Source of the DNA: Robiginitomaculum sp.
Lineage (GTDB): Bacteria > Pseudomonadota > Alphaproteobacteria > Caulobacterales > Maricaulaceae
Length of the DNA: 64,000 nt
Assembly: GCA_030949705.1 (NCBI GenBank)
Contig: JAUZSF010000024.1
Span: forward strand, 1-64,000
Reading direction: 5' to 3'
Below the pieces are notes generated by a model. It was not told where the DNA came from, made no database searches, and saw only the letters and a program-made list of their open reading frames with translations. Position numbers and translations under genes: made by a program. Numbering within the stretch: position 1 is the first letter of the stretch; the number at the start of each line of letters is the position of its first letter. This document shows positions 26,581 to 36,673 of this stretch, piece after piece.

Positions 26581-29052
26581 TCAAAACCTTGTTACCTGAC
26601 TGAATCTGAATTTAGTTATATCGTCATAGACTTCACTTCTGATAATGCGCGAGAAGTCGAAACGAACAGGCCCGAACGGCGAATCCCAAAAGATGGAAAC
26701 CCCGGCTGAGCCACGGATTGCCAGATTATCCCGCACTGCAAAGCGCGTTGGATCCGACACGACCTTATCAATCGAATCGAGCAATCCGAGTGTCCCCCAT
26801 TCGGTGAAGAGAGCCCCTTTAACCCCATATTGTTCGGGTAGCCCCGTTGGAATGGTCAATTCAAGAGCACCAATCGCAAAAGCCTTGCCGCCCAACGCCT
26901 GACGCGCCAAATCTTTGGTGCCGCCATTACCATCATCTACAACCTCAACAATACGTGGCCCGATGCCCGCAATATCAAACCCGCGGAAAGAGAGACCGCC
27001 TTTGAAAAAGCGGTCGTTAATGCGCAAATCCTTGCCACCCCAAGCCGTGATATAACCGGCATTGATATGAGCACTGAGGGTAAAGTTTTTGATGATGCCG
27101 CGATATGCATCGCCCGACAATGTCGAACGGACATAGCGGACATCCCCACCAACCCCGGCAAATTCCTGATCAAACGACACATTAAAGCCACGTGTCGGCG
27201 TGATTGGATCATTGCGTTTATCCCAGATCAGCGAATAGCCGACCAATGATGTCATGCGCCGCCCCAATTGCGAACAGATCTGCAAAGAGGCCCGACAGGT
27301 TGTGATCAAATTACCGTTGGTATCAAATTGCGGATTGCCAAACACATCCCGCGCGGCAATTTCCGGCGCCGTAATTTTATCGCTTCTGGCGGTATATCGT
27401 AAGAACAGCCGCGAATTAGCCGTGGTGGGAAATCCTATGCGCAGGCTGCCGCCGAGCGAATTGGTACGAAAGCCCGCTTCGCGGATAAAATCCGATTTAA
27501 TGTTAAAGGCCTCAATACCTGCGGACAGATTACGCCCCAGAAATCTGGGCTCCGTAAACCGCATATCGATTTGTTGTTGGCGCGCACTGGCCGAAACCGC
27601 AAAGCGCAAGAACTGGCCACGACCACGGAAGTTCCGCTGGGTAACGGAAATATCCACCAAAAAAGAATTTACCGAAGAAAACCCAAGACCAAAAGACAAC
27701 TCGCCCGTAGGCTGTTCTTCCACCGTTACCTCGACAACGGCGCGGTCAGGCTTGGAGCCAGGTTTTTCTGTGATCTCTACAGATTTAAAAAATCCGAGCC
27801 CACGGATCAGATTACGGGAACGATCCAGCAGCACGCGGTTAAAAGCATCCCCCTCAACCAATTGAACTTCACGCCGGATCACCCGATCCAGCGTTTGCGT
27901 GTTGCCAACCACATCAATACGCTCGACATAAACCCGCGGCCCTTCATTCACCACAAATTTTACATCCACCGTGCGCTTGTCACGATTACGCGTGCGCTGC
28001 GGTCTCACATCAACAAAGGCATAACCGGACGCACCGGCCGCAAAGGTTAGCGAATCCACCGCATCATCAATCTTCTGGTTTTTGTAAAGGGATCCGGGTT
28101 TAATCCGGACGAACGCTTTCAGAAGTTTGGTATCCAGCGCATCCAGTTCAGACTCCACAGTCAATTCACCAAATTTGTATTTGATGCCCTCATCAACCGT
28201 GAAGGTGATGAAAAAGTCTTTTTGATCTGGCGTCAGTTCAGCAACCGAGGACACCACCCGAAAATCAGCATAGCCCTTGTCCCCATAGAATTTGCGCAAT
28301 TGTTCACGGTCATATTCCAGCCGGTCCGGGTCATAATTATCGTTGGAGGTCAGAAATTTGTACCAGCGGGATTCTTTGGTGGCGACAATGCGGCGCAATT
28401 CAGAGTCTGAATACACCAGATTGCCGACAAAATTGATCCGGCGCACATTAGTTACCGGCCCTTCCGAAATTTCAAAAATCAGATCAACCCGGTTTTGCGG
28501 TTGTTCGGCCACCTTTGGTGTCACGGTGGCGGCAAAGTGCCCGGCCTGGCGATAAAGGTCCACAATACGCTGAACATCGGCCTGCACCCGCGCGCGGGTA
28601 AAGATTGCCCGCGGCTGTGCTTCCACTTCATCGCGCAATTTATCTTCTTTGAGGGCGCGGTTATTTTCAAAAATAACCCGGTTGATAATGGGGTTTTCCA
28701 CCACGGAAACAACCAGTGTGTCGCCTTCTTCGTGGATTTCAACATCCGCAAACAGCCCCGTGGCAAATAGAGTTTTCAAAGACAGGTCAATACGGGCCGG
28801 ATCAAATACATCCCCCGGCCCCAATAATAGATAAGATTGTACGGTGCCAGGTTCCAGTCGCTGGTTTCCCTGCACCATAATCTGGCGTATGCGGGCCACT
28901 GGTGCAGGCGCAGTGGCAGGTGCCGGAGCATCAACCAAGGGGGCGGGATCTTGTGGCACTTGGGCCTGCGCTGGCCCAGAGGCTACGGACAAAATGCCTG
29001 CTACGAACAAACATGCCAAGAGGCGTAGGCCAATATGCGGCAAATACATCAT
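26581..29052 (-). CDS. bamA: Outer membrane protein assembly factor BamA
   Basis: Core of the BAM complex. 823 residues: a signal peptide (about 1-30, ending AQAQ), a Pro/Ala-rich linker, five POTRA domains (about 52-440) and a C-terminal 16-strand beta barrel. The barrel lid motif is visible as GLSFRGFDIAGIGPR and the chain ends in the outer-membrane signature with terminal aromatic residue (FRFSQVTRF). Extracellular loop TTCRASLQICSQ contains a Cys pair. It lies between rseP and skp. Confidence 0.95.
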   Translation of the reverse strand: MMYLPHIGLRLLACLFVAGILSVASGPAQAQVPQDPAPLVDAPAPATAPAPVARIRQIMVQGNQRLEPGTVQSYLLLGPGDVFDPARIDLSLKTLFATGLFADVEIHEEGDTLVVSVVENPIINRVIFENNRALKEDKLRDEVEAQPRAIFTRARVQADVQRIVDLYRQAGHFAATVTPKVAEQPQNRVDLIFEISEGPVTNVRRINFVGNLVYSDSELRRIVATKESRWYKFLTSNDNYDPDRLEYDREQLRKFYGDKGYADFRVVSSVAELTPDQKDFFITFTVDEGIKYKFGELTVESELDALDTKLLKAFVRIKPGSLYKNQKIDDAVDSLTFAAGASGYAFVDVRPQRTRNRDKRTVDVKFVVNEGPRVYVERIDVVGNTQTLDRVIRREVQLVEGDAFNRVLLDRSRNLIRGLGFFKSVEITEKPGSKPDRAVVEVTVEEQPTGELSFGLGFSSVNSFLVDISVTQRNFRGRGQFLRFAVSASARQQQIDMRFTEPRFLGRNLSAGIEAFNIKSDFIREAGFRTNSLGGSLRIGFPTTANSRLFLRYTARSDKITAPEIAARDVFGNPQFDTNGNLITTCRASLQICSQLGRRMTSLVGYSLIWDKRNDPITPTRGFNVSFDQEFAGVGGDVRYVRSTLSGDAYRGIIKNFTLSAHINAGYITAWGGKDLRINDRFFKGGLSFRGFDIAGIGPRIVEVVDDGNGGTKDLARQALGGKAFAIGALELTIPTGLPEQYGVKGALFTEWGTLGLLDSIDKVVSDPTRFAVRDNLAIRGSAGVSIFWDSPFGPVRFDFSRIIRSEVYDDITKFRFSQVTRF

Positions 29053-29060
29053 GAAGAACC

Positions 29061-30245
29061 TTAGGAAAATAATCGACCGATACTCTCAAACAGGCCGAAA
29101 TAGCGCAAATCATTGAGAGTAGCAAACACCATCAGACTCAGGATCAGCGCCAGGCCAACCTTAAATCCGACAAGTTGCATGTTTTCACTCAACGGCTTGC
29201 CCGTCACGGCCTCGAATGCGTAGTACAACAAATGCCCGCCATCAAGTACGGGAACAGGCAATAAATTTACCAAACCAATGGCAACCGACAAAAGCGCTGC
29301 CAGATTGATCAGGTTTACAATGCGCAAGGCCAGTGAAACAGGGGCGCTTTGTGCGTCTGCTGCCGGAGCAGTCCCGACCGCACCGGTGTATGCAAAAATA
29401 CGCAATGGCCCACCAAGCATATCCACAGAACCATGACCGCGTACCAGCCTGCCCATGAATTTCAGCTGGTCGGTAATGCTGTTCCAGGTTTTACTGGTCC
29501 CCGCCGCAACCGCGGCCAGAGGGCCATAGCGTTGATGCTCCACCACCCCTGTGGTGGCTCTGATCCCCAAATACCCGATGCGAATGGTATTACCCAGCGG
29601 ATCGGTTTGTTCGACCAGACCGGGAACTGCCCTCAGGGTGATGGTCTCGCCGGCCCGTTTTACAACAAAATTTACCGGCTCATTGGCAGCAATGGAAACA
29701 ATGGCAGCAACATCGGCAAAGCTTTTTACCTTTCTACCATCAGCAGCAACAATCAGATCGTCTTGCATAAAGCCAGCCAGGGCTGCCGGCGAGTTCGGCT
29801 CGACGCTATCGATACGCGCTGGAATGCTGGCCGAGCCAAAAGACATCAGCAAGATGGCAAAAATCACAATTGCAAAAAAGAAATTCATGAGAGGGCCAGC
29901 CGCCACAATGATGGACCGGCGCCAGACAGGCAGTAAATGAAACAGATTTGCCTTCCCATCGGACTGAGCCGCCTTGATCGCCTCAAAATCTGGCGTACTG
30001 ACTGCACCGGAATCGCCGGCAAATTTTACAAACCCGCCAATGGGGAACAAGGAAATCTGCCATAAAGTGCCATAACGATCGGTGCGCTGAAACAGGCGTT
30101 TGCCAAATCCGATTGAAAAAACATCAACTTTGGCGCCCAGGGCCCGGGCAGCCAGAAAGTGCCCCATCTCATGCACAAACACGATCAGCGTAAACACAAA
30201 AGCAAAGGAGAGGATGAACCCCGGCGTGTGGATAATGGCCTGCAT
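29061..30245 (-). CDS. rseP: Site-2 intramembrane zinc protease RseP/MmpA
   Basis: Inner-membrane protease that cleaves anti-sigma factors or other membrane substrates. 394 residues. The metal site HEMGH is at residues 25-29 in the first helix and the third ligand is Asp in LPVPVLDGGHLLYY near the C-terminus. One PDZ domain lies between (about 120-210; ANSPAALAGFMQDDLIVAADG). The first helix and the NLLPVPVLDG helix flank a periplasmic loop. GAGAAGG precedes the ATG. It follows dxr and precedes bamA, the usual order. Confidence 0.94.
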   Translation of the reverse strand: MQAIIHTPGFILSFAFVFTLIVFVHEMGHFLAARALGAKVDVFSIGFGKRLFQRTDRYGTLWQISLFPIGGFVKFAGDSGAVSTPDFEAIKAAQSDGKANLFHLLPVWRRSIIVAAGPLMNFFFAIVIFAILLMSFGSASIPARIDSVEPNSPAALAGFMQDDLIVAADGRKVKSFADVAAIVSIAANEPVNFVVKRAGETITLRAVPGLVEQTDPLGNTIRIGYLGIRATTGVVEHQRYGPLAAVAAGTSKTWNSITDQLKFMGRLVRGHGSVDMLGGPLRIFAYTGAVGTAPAADAQSAPVSLALRIVNLINLAALLSVAIGLVNLLPVPVLDGGHLLYYAFEAVTGKPLSENMQLVGFKVGLALILSLMVFATLNDLRYFGLFESIGRLFS

Positions 30246-30277
30246 ACAGTAAAACCTTCTCAGTCGATCATTCTTGC

Positions 30278-31486
30278 TTAGTTATATTTTTGCGCCAGGA
30301 GAGCTTGTGCACGGGTTCGCGCCAAATGGTCCAAGGCAAACACGCTTTCATAATCCTCCGGCGCTCCTTCCCAGTCCCCCCCATCAGGATGTCCCCCTTC
30401 TAGCACATCTGCGACCAGCGCAGAAATGTCCAAAAAACCGATCTGGCCAGCCAGAAACGCCTCGACCGCCACCTCATTGGCAGCGTTCAGCGCCGTACAT
30501 GCCACATCCCCCGCCTTCATGGCATTGCGCGCCAGATTAAGCGCTGGAAAACGATCTGTATCGGGCGTTTCAAAATCCAGCCGCGAAACCCGGGCCAGAT
30601 CAAGCCGTTCACACCGCGTGGCGATCCGCTCTGGCCAGGCAAACGCCGACGCAATCGGCACGCGCATGTCCGCCGGTCCCAATTGTGCCAATATCGATCC
30701 ATCTGCATATTCAACCAGACCATGTACCACAGATTGCGGGTGGATAAGAACATCAATTTCGCCCGAACTTACGTCAAAAAGATGGCAAGCCTCGATTAAT
30801 TCCAGACCTTTGTTCATCAGGCTGGCGGAATCCACAGATATTTTCGCCCCCATGGACCAAATCGGGTGGGCAATGGCTTGTTCCGGGGTTGCAGTTTTCA
30901 TCTGTTCCAATGTCCAGGTACGAAACGGTCCACCAGAGGCAGTAAGCACGATTCGTACCAGGGCACTGCGCCGTTCCGGATCAAGTACCTGAAATATGGC
31001 ATTGTGCTCAGAATCTACCGGCAAGACCTGCGCCCCTGTGCGCGCGCAGGTGCGCATCAGCAATGCCCCCGCACAAACCAGAGATTCTTTATTGGCAATG
31101 GCAATGGCGCCACCACGATTGGCGACCTGCAAGGTGGAACGCAACCCCGCCGCACCAACGATCGCTGCCATGGTCCAATCGGCCTCGCGAGCCGCGGCCT
31201 CCTCTACGGCCCCCTGGCCAGCCCCATGGGCAATGCCGGTACCGGCCAGGGCATCACGCAAATCTTCGCTAAAACGTTCGTCGGCAATGGCAACAAATTC
31301 AGGTCGAAACCGCAGTGCCAGTTCGGCCAGGGCCGCCACATTGCGTTTGGCAACAAAAGCCACCATATGCAGGCTGTCTTCACCATGGCGGGCCAATTGG
31401 TCGGCAATGATATCAAATGTGGACTGCCCCACCGACCCGGTCGCCCCCAAAACGCTGATACGTCTGGCATTTTCTGGTAAGGTCAT
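30278..31486 (-). CDS. dxr: 1-deoxy-D-xylulose 5-phosphate reductoisomerase
   Basis: Second step of the MEP isoprenoid pathway, making 2-C-methyl-D-erythritol 4-phosphate with NADPH. 402 residues. The NADPH loop is VLGATGSVGQST (12-23), the metal and substrate residues lie in IANKESLVCAG, PVDSEHNAIFQ and SMGAKISVDSASLMNKGLE. The product feeds undecaprenyl diphosphate made by uppS in the same operon. Its ATG overlaps the cdsA stop by 4 bases. Confidence 0.95.
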   Translation of the reverse strand: MTLPENARRISVLGATGSVGQSTFDIIADQLARHGEDSLHMVAFVAKRNVAALAELALRFRPEFVAIADERFSEDLRDALAGTGIAHGAGQGAVEEAAAREADWTMAAIVGAAGLRSTLQVANRGGAIAIANKESLVCAGALLMRTCARTGAQVLPVDSEHNAIFQVLDPERRSALVRIVLTASGGPFRTWTLEQMKTATPEQAIAHPIWSMGAKISVDSASLMNKGLELIEACHLFDVSSGEIDVLIHPQSVVHGLVEYADGSILAQLGPADMRVPIASAFAWPERIATRCERLDLARVSRLDFETPDTDRFPALNLARNAMKAGDVACTALNAANEVAVEAFLAGQIGFLDISALVADVLEGGHPDGGDWEGAPEDYESVFALDHLARTRAQALLAQKYN

Positions 31487-32307
31487 AAAACCGTGTTCCC
31501 ACCAAACAACATCATAAACGCCGCCAACGCCATGCCTGCTGCCAAAATAGAGTCCAGACGGTCAAGCACCCCCCCGTGTCCCGGGATAGACGTACCTGTA
31601 TCCTTGACGCCAAACCGGCGCTTTAACCAGGAACTTAAGAGATCTCCTGCCACTGAAATCACTGCCAGCACCGCTGATAAGACAACCAGTCCGACCGCCA
31701 CCCCATAGCCGGCAATATAAAAAGTCAAACTGCCCGCCAGCGTACCAGCGACCAGACCGGCAACAAAGCCGGACCAAGTTTTATTGGGGCTGACCGAGGG
31801 CCAAAGCTTGGGTCCGCGCATCTGACTGCCAAAAATATAGGCCGCAGAATCGGCGGCCCAGACCACAGCAAACAGGTATAACAGGCGTAACAGGCCGTCC
31901 TGGCCAGTACGCAAATATAATATGGATAAGACCGCAAAACCAATATAGAGCAGCCCGCCAACGGCCCGCCACGGTTCGCCGCGACCGACCCGTTCAATGG
32001 CAGCCACCAATGCCACCAGGAAAAGCGATAACAACGCCCATATCCATTGACCACCATTGGCAAAATATATCGGCACCATCAGGCCCAGCATGGCCGCAGC
32101 ATACGCCCGCGCCCCGGCCCCGCGATCTGACATGCGCACCCATTCACGCCCCATGGCGGCGCTGGCCAGGGCCACCAGAAGGATAAACCATATGCCGCCA
32201 AGGATGGCACACGTAAGCGTCACCGGTATCAGAATTAATGCAGACACCATCCGGACCCAGAAATCCCGTCTTTTGAAACGGCTTTTCACTGGCGGGCCAG
32301 CATTCAT
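31483..32307 (-). CDS. cdsA: Phosphatidate cytidylyltransferase
   Basis: Makes CDP-diacylglycerol, the precursor of all phospholipids, in the inner membrane. 274 residues with about eight hydrophobic helices. The family signature is split as WAADSAAYIFGSQMRGPKLWPSVSPNKTWSG (metal ligands) and SVAGDLLSSWLKRRFGVKDTG then IPGHGGVLDRLDS near the end, all intact. Overlaps dxr (ATGA) and uppS (ATGA). Confidence 0.94.
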   Translation of the reverse strand: MNAGPPVKSRFKRRDFWVRMVSALILIPVTLTCAILGGIWFILLVALASAAMGREWVRMSDRGAGARAYAAAMLGLMVPIYFANGGQWIWALLSLFLVALVAAIERVGRGEPWRAVGGLLYIGFAVLSILYLRTGQDGLLRLLYLFAVVWAADSAAYIFGSQMRGPKLWPSVSPNKTWSGFVAGLVAGTLAGSLTFYIAGYGVAVGLVVLSAVLAVISVAGDLLSSWLKRRFGVKDTGTSIPGHGGVLDRLDSILAAGMALAAFMMLFGGNTVL

Positions 32308-33036
32308 GCGTTTACCCCCCCCTGGCGTCTTTCGCGGTTATGATAAATGCGCAAAGCCTCTTCCAGATGTTCCTGGGTGAAATCCGGCCATAGAACATCC
32401 AGTACAATAAATTCTGAATAGGCGCTCTGCCAAAGCAAAAAGTTACTCAGTCTTTGTTCGCCGCTGGTACGCAGGATAATATCCGGATCCGGCATAAAGG
32501 CCGTGTCCAGATGCCGGGCGATATCTTCTTCGGTAATCTCATCCTGACTTTGCTTGCCGGCAAGAACATCCTGTACAATCCCACGGCATGCCCGGGCAAG
32601 CTCGTCCCGACCTCCATAATTAAAGGCTATGTTCAAAAAGAGCCTGTCATTGTCCCGGGTCTGCAACTCAACATCTTCGATCAGTTGCCGTAAATCAGGG
32701 GTCAGGTTGGCGCGCCCCCCCCAGTACCCGGACCCGAACTCCATTTTCCCGTAATTGCTTGACGTCTTTTTTCACATAGTTGCGCATGAGATCAAAAAGT
32801 GACTTGATCTCATCTTCAGGACGGCGCCAGTTTTCCGTGGAAAAGCTGTAAATGGTAAGATAGTGAATACCCAGATTGCCAGCGGCTTCAACACACCGCC
32901 GTACCGCATCCACCCCTTTATGGTGACCAAATTTTCTTGGCTTTTTTCTGGCCGCGGCCCACCGCCCATTCCCATCCATAATGATGGCAACATGCTCCGG
33001 CGGTCGGAAAGGAAGGTGAGCGGTCAGCGCTGGCAC
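32304..33036 (-). CDS. uppS: Undecaprenyl diphosphate synthase (one frameshift)
   Basis: Makes the C55 lipid carrier for cell-wall synthesis, so it should be essential. The N-terminal frame reads VAIIMDGNGRWAAARKKPR (catalytic Asp) to ENGVRVRVLGG; the C-terminal frame resumes GRANLTPDLRQL through LNIAFNYGGRDEL and DIILRTSGEQRLSNFLLWQ with its end. The two join in frame if one C is dropped from the plus-strand run of eight at 32715-32722. Reconstructed length is about 243 residues, normal for the family, and every conserved motif is present. A consensus error is far more likely than a broken essential gene. Confidence 0.88.
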
Positions 33037-33040
33037 GCTC

Positions 33041-33599
33041 TTATACCTGCATGATTTCTTCTTCTTTGGCGCTCAATGCCTGATCAATATTAGCGATCGC
33101 CGCATCAGTTGCCGCTTGCACCAGGGCCCCTTTTTTCTTGTGTTCGTCTTCGCTCAGTTCATTATCTTTTTTCCAGCGCCTTGAGAGAATCCATCCCATC
33201 GCGGCGAACATTGCGCACCGCAACCCGTGCCTGTTCGGCATAGCGGCTGGCAAGCTTGGCTAATTCCGTACGGCGCTCTTCATTTAAAGGGGGAATAGGA
33301 ATGCGCAAATTCTGGCCATCTACCACGGGGTTAACCCCCAAACCGGCATTACGAATGGCTTTATCGGCGGCCTGTACCAGGCCCTTGTCCCAGATTTGTA
33401 CTGAAATCATACGGGGTTCGGGTACGGAAACCGTGCCGATCTGGTTTAGCGGGGTCGCCGCCCCATAGGCCTCGACCATCACCGAATCCAGCAAGGCAGC
33501 ACTGGCCCGCCCGGTACGCAAACCACTAAATTCCTGTTTCAGGGCAACCAGCGCCCCGTCCATACGGCGCTTTATATCGTCCAGATCAAACTCTGCCAT
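33041..33599 (-). CDS. frr: Ribosome recycling factor (one frameshift)
   Basis: Splits post-termination ribosomes together with EF-G; essential. The first frame gives [56 protein letters not shown] and ends DSLKALEKR; the second resumes [18 protein letters not shown] to EEEIMQV. They join when one T is removed from the run of six at 33167-33172, giving [10 protein letters not shown], the standard family sequence. About 185 residues after correction. It lies 4 bases before uppS. Confidence 0.9.
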
Positions 33600-33616
33600 C
33601 GTACCAACCTTTATAA

Positions 33617-34402
33617 TTATGCTTCATTGATAATGGTGCATACACCTGTACCCGCCAGCACCTCACGTAACCGTCCTGGTTCCTGAATCGAAAAAACTAT
33701 AACAGGGATTTTATTATCACGCATCATGCTGACCGCCGAAGCATCCATAACGCGTAAATCCTTTGCCAACACATCATGATAGCTCAGCTGATCATAACGC
33801 ACAGCATCAGGTTTTTTTTTCGGATCAGCATTATAAACACCGTCAACCTGGGTGCCTTTAAGCAGGGCATCACAACCCATTTCCGCGGCCCGCAGCGCCG
33901 CCCCGGTATCGGTGGTGAAAAACGGATTACCCGTGCCGGCCGCAAAAATCACCGTACGCTTGCGCTCCAAATGACGAATGGCCCGACGACGGATATAAGG
34001 CTCGCAAACCGACATCATCGGAATGGCGGATTGAACCCGCGTAGCCACGCCAATACTTTCCAGCGCGTTTTGCATGGCCAGAGCATTCATCACCGTGGCC
34101 AACATACCCATATAATCAGCGGTGGCCCGTTCCATACCCTGTTCGGCCGCCGAAAGGCCCCGAAATATATTACCGCCGCCAATGACCAGACAGACCTGTA
34201 CCCCGGCGTTCACCGCATCGGCGACCTCACCAGCAATGCGCAACACGGCCTTTTGGTCGATTCCATAGGTCTGATCGCCCATCAGGGCTTCGCCAGAGAC
34301 CTTGAGCAATACCCGCTCATAGGTCACTGGCGCTTTATCATTTTGCCTTAATTGTTTTGCTTTTGGCACAACCGCACGCTCCCGCGACTCATTTTCAGGC
34401 AC
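33617..34402 (-). CDS. pyrH: UMP kinase
   Basis: Phosphorylates UMP to UDP; hexameric amino-acid-kinase fold. Conserved pieces are [57 protein letters not shown] and [13 protein letters not shown]. The frame used starts at GTG (34402) and gives about 26 residues before the conserved domain; a shorter start at the GTG before TYERVLLK is also possible, and I cannot decide. Gene order tsf-pyrH-frr is standard. Confidence 0.92.
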   Translation of the reverse strand: MPENESRERAVVPKAKQLRQNDKAPVTYERVLLKVSGEALMGDQTYGIDQKAVLRIAGEVADAVNAGVQVCLVIGGGNIFRGLSAAEQGMERATADYMGMLATVMNALAMQNALESIGVATRVQSAIPMMSVCEPYIRRRAIRHLERKRTVIFAAGTGNPFFTTDTGAALRAAEMGCDALLKGTQVDGVYNADPKKKPDAVRYDQLSYHDVLAKDLRVMDASAVSMMRDNKIPVIVFSIQEPGRLREVLAGTGVCTIINEA

Positions 34403-34452
34403 ACTAACCCGAACCGGCTCTGCCGTCTAAGACAAACCCTTAAACCAGGGCC

Positions 34453-35379
34453 TTAAGAACTGCCGGCAACGGCAGCCACTTCAGCAGCAAAATCTTCGGC
34501 TTTTTTCTCAATACCTTCGCCAAGTCCCATACGGGAATAGCTGCTCAGGCTGATCGGTGTGCCCATTTCTTCGGCAGCCGCCTCAACCAGCTGCGCCACC
34601 GTTTGATCCGGGTTCATAACAAACGCCTGATTAAGAAGAACAACTTCCTGGTAGAACTTGCGCAGACGGCCTTCGACCATTTTTTCAATAATGTTTTCCG
34701 GCTTGCCAGAGGCCCGCGCCTGTTCTGAGAACACTTCACGCTCCTTGGCCACTACCGCCGGGTCCAGATCATCAACGCTTAGCGCCAAGGGAGAGGTTGC
34801 CGCCACGTGCATGGCAATTTTGCGACCAAGATCGTTCAGTTTTTCAGCATCCCCCGTTGATTCCAGGGCCACCAGAACCCCGATACGACCAAGATCCGGG
34901 GCGACCGCATTATGGACATAACGGGCCACAACACCATTTTCCACTGACAAGGAAACCGCGCGGCGAAAGCTCATGTTTTCGCCGATTTTGGCAATCAAAC
35001 TGGTCAGCGCTGTCGACATGTTTTCCCCGGAAGACGTTTCCGAAGCCAAAATGGCATCCACGTCCCCGCCATTGGCAACCGCCAGGTCAGCAAGGGTCTT
35101 GGCAAAAGCCTGAAAATCTGCATTTCGAGATACAAAATCCGTTTCGGAATTCAGCTCGATCATTGCACCAGACGTATCCTTGGTAGCCACGGCAACGACG
35201 CCTTCAGAGGCCACACGGCCAGCCTTTTTAGCCGCCTTGGACATGCCATTTTTACGCATCCAGTCAATGGCTGCATCGATATCGCCGCCGGTTTCCATCA
35301 ATGCTTTTTTACAATCCATCATGCCTGCGCTGGTTGCTTCGCGAAGCTCCCGTACGAGGGCTGCGGTAATTTCAGCCAT
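34453..35379 (-). CDS. tsf: Translation elongation factor Ts
   Basis: Nucleotide exchange factor for EF-Tu. 308 residues. N-terminal UBA-like domain ([24 protein letters not shown]), then the core with the exchange motif [20 protein letters not shown] and a second core subdomain. A strong AAGGAG lies 8 bases before the ATG. It is separated from rpsB by a 72-base gap holding a perfect hairpin. Confidence 0.95.
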   Translation of the reverse strand: MAEITAALVRELREATSAGMMDCKKALMETGGDIDAAIDWMRKNGMSKAAKKAGRVASEGVVAVATKDTSGAMIELNSETDFVSRNADFQAFAKTLADLAVANGGDVDAILASETSSGENMSTALTSLIAKIGENMSFRRAVSLSVENGVVARYVHNAVAPDLGRIGVLVALESTGDAEKLNDLGRKIAMHVAATSPLALSVDDLDPAVVAKEREVFSEQARASGKPENIIEKMVEGRLRKFYQEVVLLNQAFVMNPDQTVAQLVEAAAEEMGTPISLSSYSRMGLGEGIEKKAEDFAAEVAAVAGSS

Positions 35380-35415
35380 GGCTGAACTCCTTAATATCTA
35401 GTCCAAATCAATCTT

Positions 35416-35442
35416 GGTCTGCGCCGCCCCGCGGCGCAGACC
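35416..35442 (-). promoter_or_regulatory. Perfect 12-bp hairpin between rpsB and tsf
   Basis: GGTCTGCGCCGC at 35416-35427 and its exact complement GCGGCGCAGACC at 35431-35442 surround a 3-base loop. On the transcript strand it is followed by AAGATTGATTTGG, not a U tract, so it is not a classic rho-independent terminator. It sits between the rpsB stop and the tsf ribosome site. Likely roles are an attenuator or 3'-end stabiliser that sets the S2 to EF-Ts ratio; this is inference. Confidence 0.75.
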
Positions 35443-35451
35443 GGATATAGG

Positions 35452-36498
35452 TTAAGCGTCTTTTTCTTTGCCTTTGGCCTCTTTAGGCTCGGCCTTGGTT
35501 TTTGGCTCCGCTTTGGCTGCTGGCTTTTCTACTGCCTTGGCATCCGCTTTTTCTTCGGCCTTGGCTTTTGGTTCCGCCTTGGCTTTGGTTGCCGCTTTTT
35601 CGTCTACCTTGGCTTCGGCTTTTTTCTCGGCCTTGGCCTTTGGCTCCGTCTTGGCTTTGGCCGCTGGTTTTTCTTCTACTTTGGCTTCGGCTTTTTCCTC
35701 GGTCTTGGCCTTAGGCTCTGCCTTGGCTTTGGCTTTAGGGGCTTCTACCTTCACGGCCAGCTCAACCGGCTCTTCAGCCGCACCCAGATCAACACCCAGA
35801 CCGGCCTGGGCATCAGCCATGCCGTCCAGCACCGCGTCCGCAATTAGGTCGCAATAGAGCGCGATGGCCCGGGTCGCATCATCATTACCCGGAATGGGGA
35901 AATCCGCATCCGCAGGATCACAGTTGGTATCCAGCACAGCAACCACAGGAATGTGCAATTTGCGCGCTTCGGCCAAGGCAATCACTTCTTTGGTCGTGTC
36001 GATGATGAACATCAGATCAGGCACGCCGCCCATATCCTTGATACCGCCCAGCGAGCGTTCCAGCTTGTCCTGCTCACGGGTGAGCTTGATCAGTTCTTTT
36101 TTGGTCAGGCCGGTTTGTGCATCCTCGGCCAACAGACCTTCCAGATCACGCAAACGCTTGATGGAGTGCGAAATGGTGGTCCAGTTGGTCAGGGTACCAC
36201 CCAACCAGCGGTGATTGATGTAATATTGTGCACAGCGTTTAGCGGATGCAGCGACCACTTCGCTGGCCTGGCGTTTGGTGCCGACAAACAAGATCCGGCC
36301 GCCTTTGGCCGCCACTTCGCGGACCTTGACCAAAGCCTGGTGCAACAACGGGACCGTCTGTGACAAATCCAAAATATGAATGTTTGAACGAACCCCAAAA
36401 ATATAGGGTTCCATACGGGGATTCCAGCGGTGTTTCTGGTGTCCAAAATGCACGCCTGCTTCCAAAAGCTGACGCATGCTCACCTCAGGTAGAGCCAT
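35452..36498 (-). CDS. rpsB: 30S ribosomal protein S2 with long Lys/Ala/Glu repeat tail
   Basis: Small-subunit protein S2. The start at 36498 ([20 protein letters not shown]) is the family start with AAAGGA upstream; longer in-frame extension is spurious. The S2 domain covers residues 1 to about 235 with [18 protein letters not shown] and [13 protein letters not shown]. After it comes a tail of about 95 residues, nearly all Lys, Ala, Glu and Pro. Within the tail residues 257-328 are three tandem units of 24 residues (72 bp each), beginning [24 protein letters not shown] and [12 protein letters not shown]. Total 348 residues against about 240-260 in most bacteria. Confidence 0.94.
   Translation of the reverse strand: MALPEVSMRQLLEAGVHFGHQKHRWNPRMEPYIFGVRSNIHILDLSQTVPLLHQALVKVREVAAKGGRILFVGTKRQASEVVAASAKRCAQYYINHRWLGGTLTNWTTISHSIKRLRDLEGLLAEDAQTGLTKKELIKLTREQDKLERSLGGIKDMGGVPDLMFIIDTTKEVIALAEARKLHIPVVAVLDTNCDPADADFPIPGNDDATRAIALYCDLIADAVLDGMADAQAGLGVDLGAAEEPVELAVKVEAPKAKAKAEPKAKTEEKAEAKVEEKPAAKAKTEPKAKAEKKAEAKVDEKAATKAKAEPKAKAEEKADAKAVEKPAAKAEPKTKAEPKEAKGKEKDA
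35515..35730 (-). repeat. Three 72-bp tandem repeats in the rpsB 3' end
   Basis: These encode residues 257-328 of S2 as three 24-residue units built on K-A-K-[AT]-E-P-K-A-K-[TA]-E. The units differ at several positions, so they are not a very recent duplication. A fourth, partial unit follows ([12 protein letters not shown]). Confidence 0.75.
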
Positions 36499-36673
36499 AT
36501 TCTTTTTCCTTTTCCGGTTCGCCTCCACAGGGGTTGTCCGCGAAGGCGGCACCGGATGGATGAACACGAATGCGTCCGTGCTCCCCGCCCCTGTGTGCGT
36601 GGTGCGCGCCTTATAGGCACCCCTCGCATTCTTGGCAAGCGCCAGTTTCAGGCAATAACACCTGTAAAACGAC
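36499..36673 (-). promoter_or_regulatory. rpsB-tsf promoter and leader
   Basis: Read on the minus strand, TTGCCA (36633-36638) and TATAAG (36610-36615) are separated by exactly 17 bases, a good housekeeping-type promoter. Transcription would start near 36603, giving a leader of about 100 bases before the rpsB ATG. The leader is GC-rich and may fold, but I see no recognisable riboswitch. This supports rpsB-tsf starting its own transcript apart from dnaE, 36 bases upstream. Confidence 0.6.

Noticed and set aside
26664-26677. GAAC-N6-GAAC near the end of bamA, resembling an SOS box
   Set aside because: Spacing is six, not seven, and it is inside a coding region far from any start.
35515-35730. 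Regular 72-bp repeats considered as a CRISPR-like array
   Set aside because: They are in frame in rpsB, lack unique spacers and encode a low-complexity protein tail.
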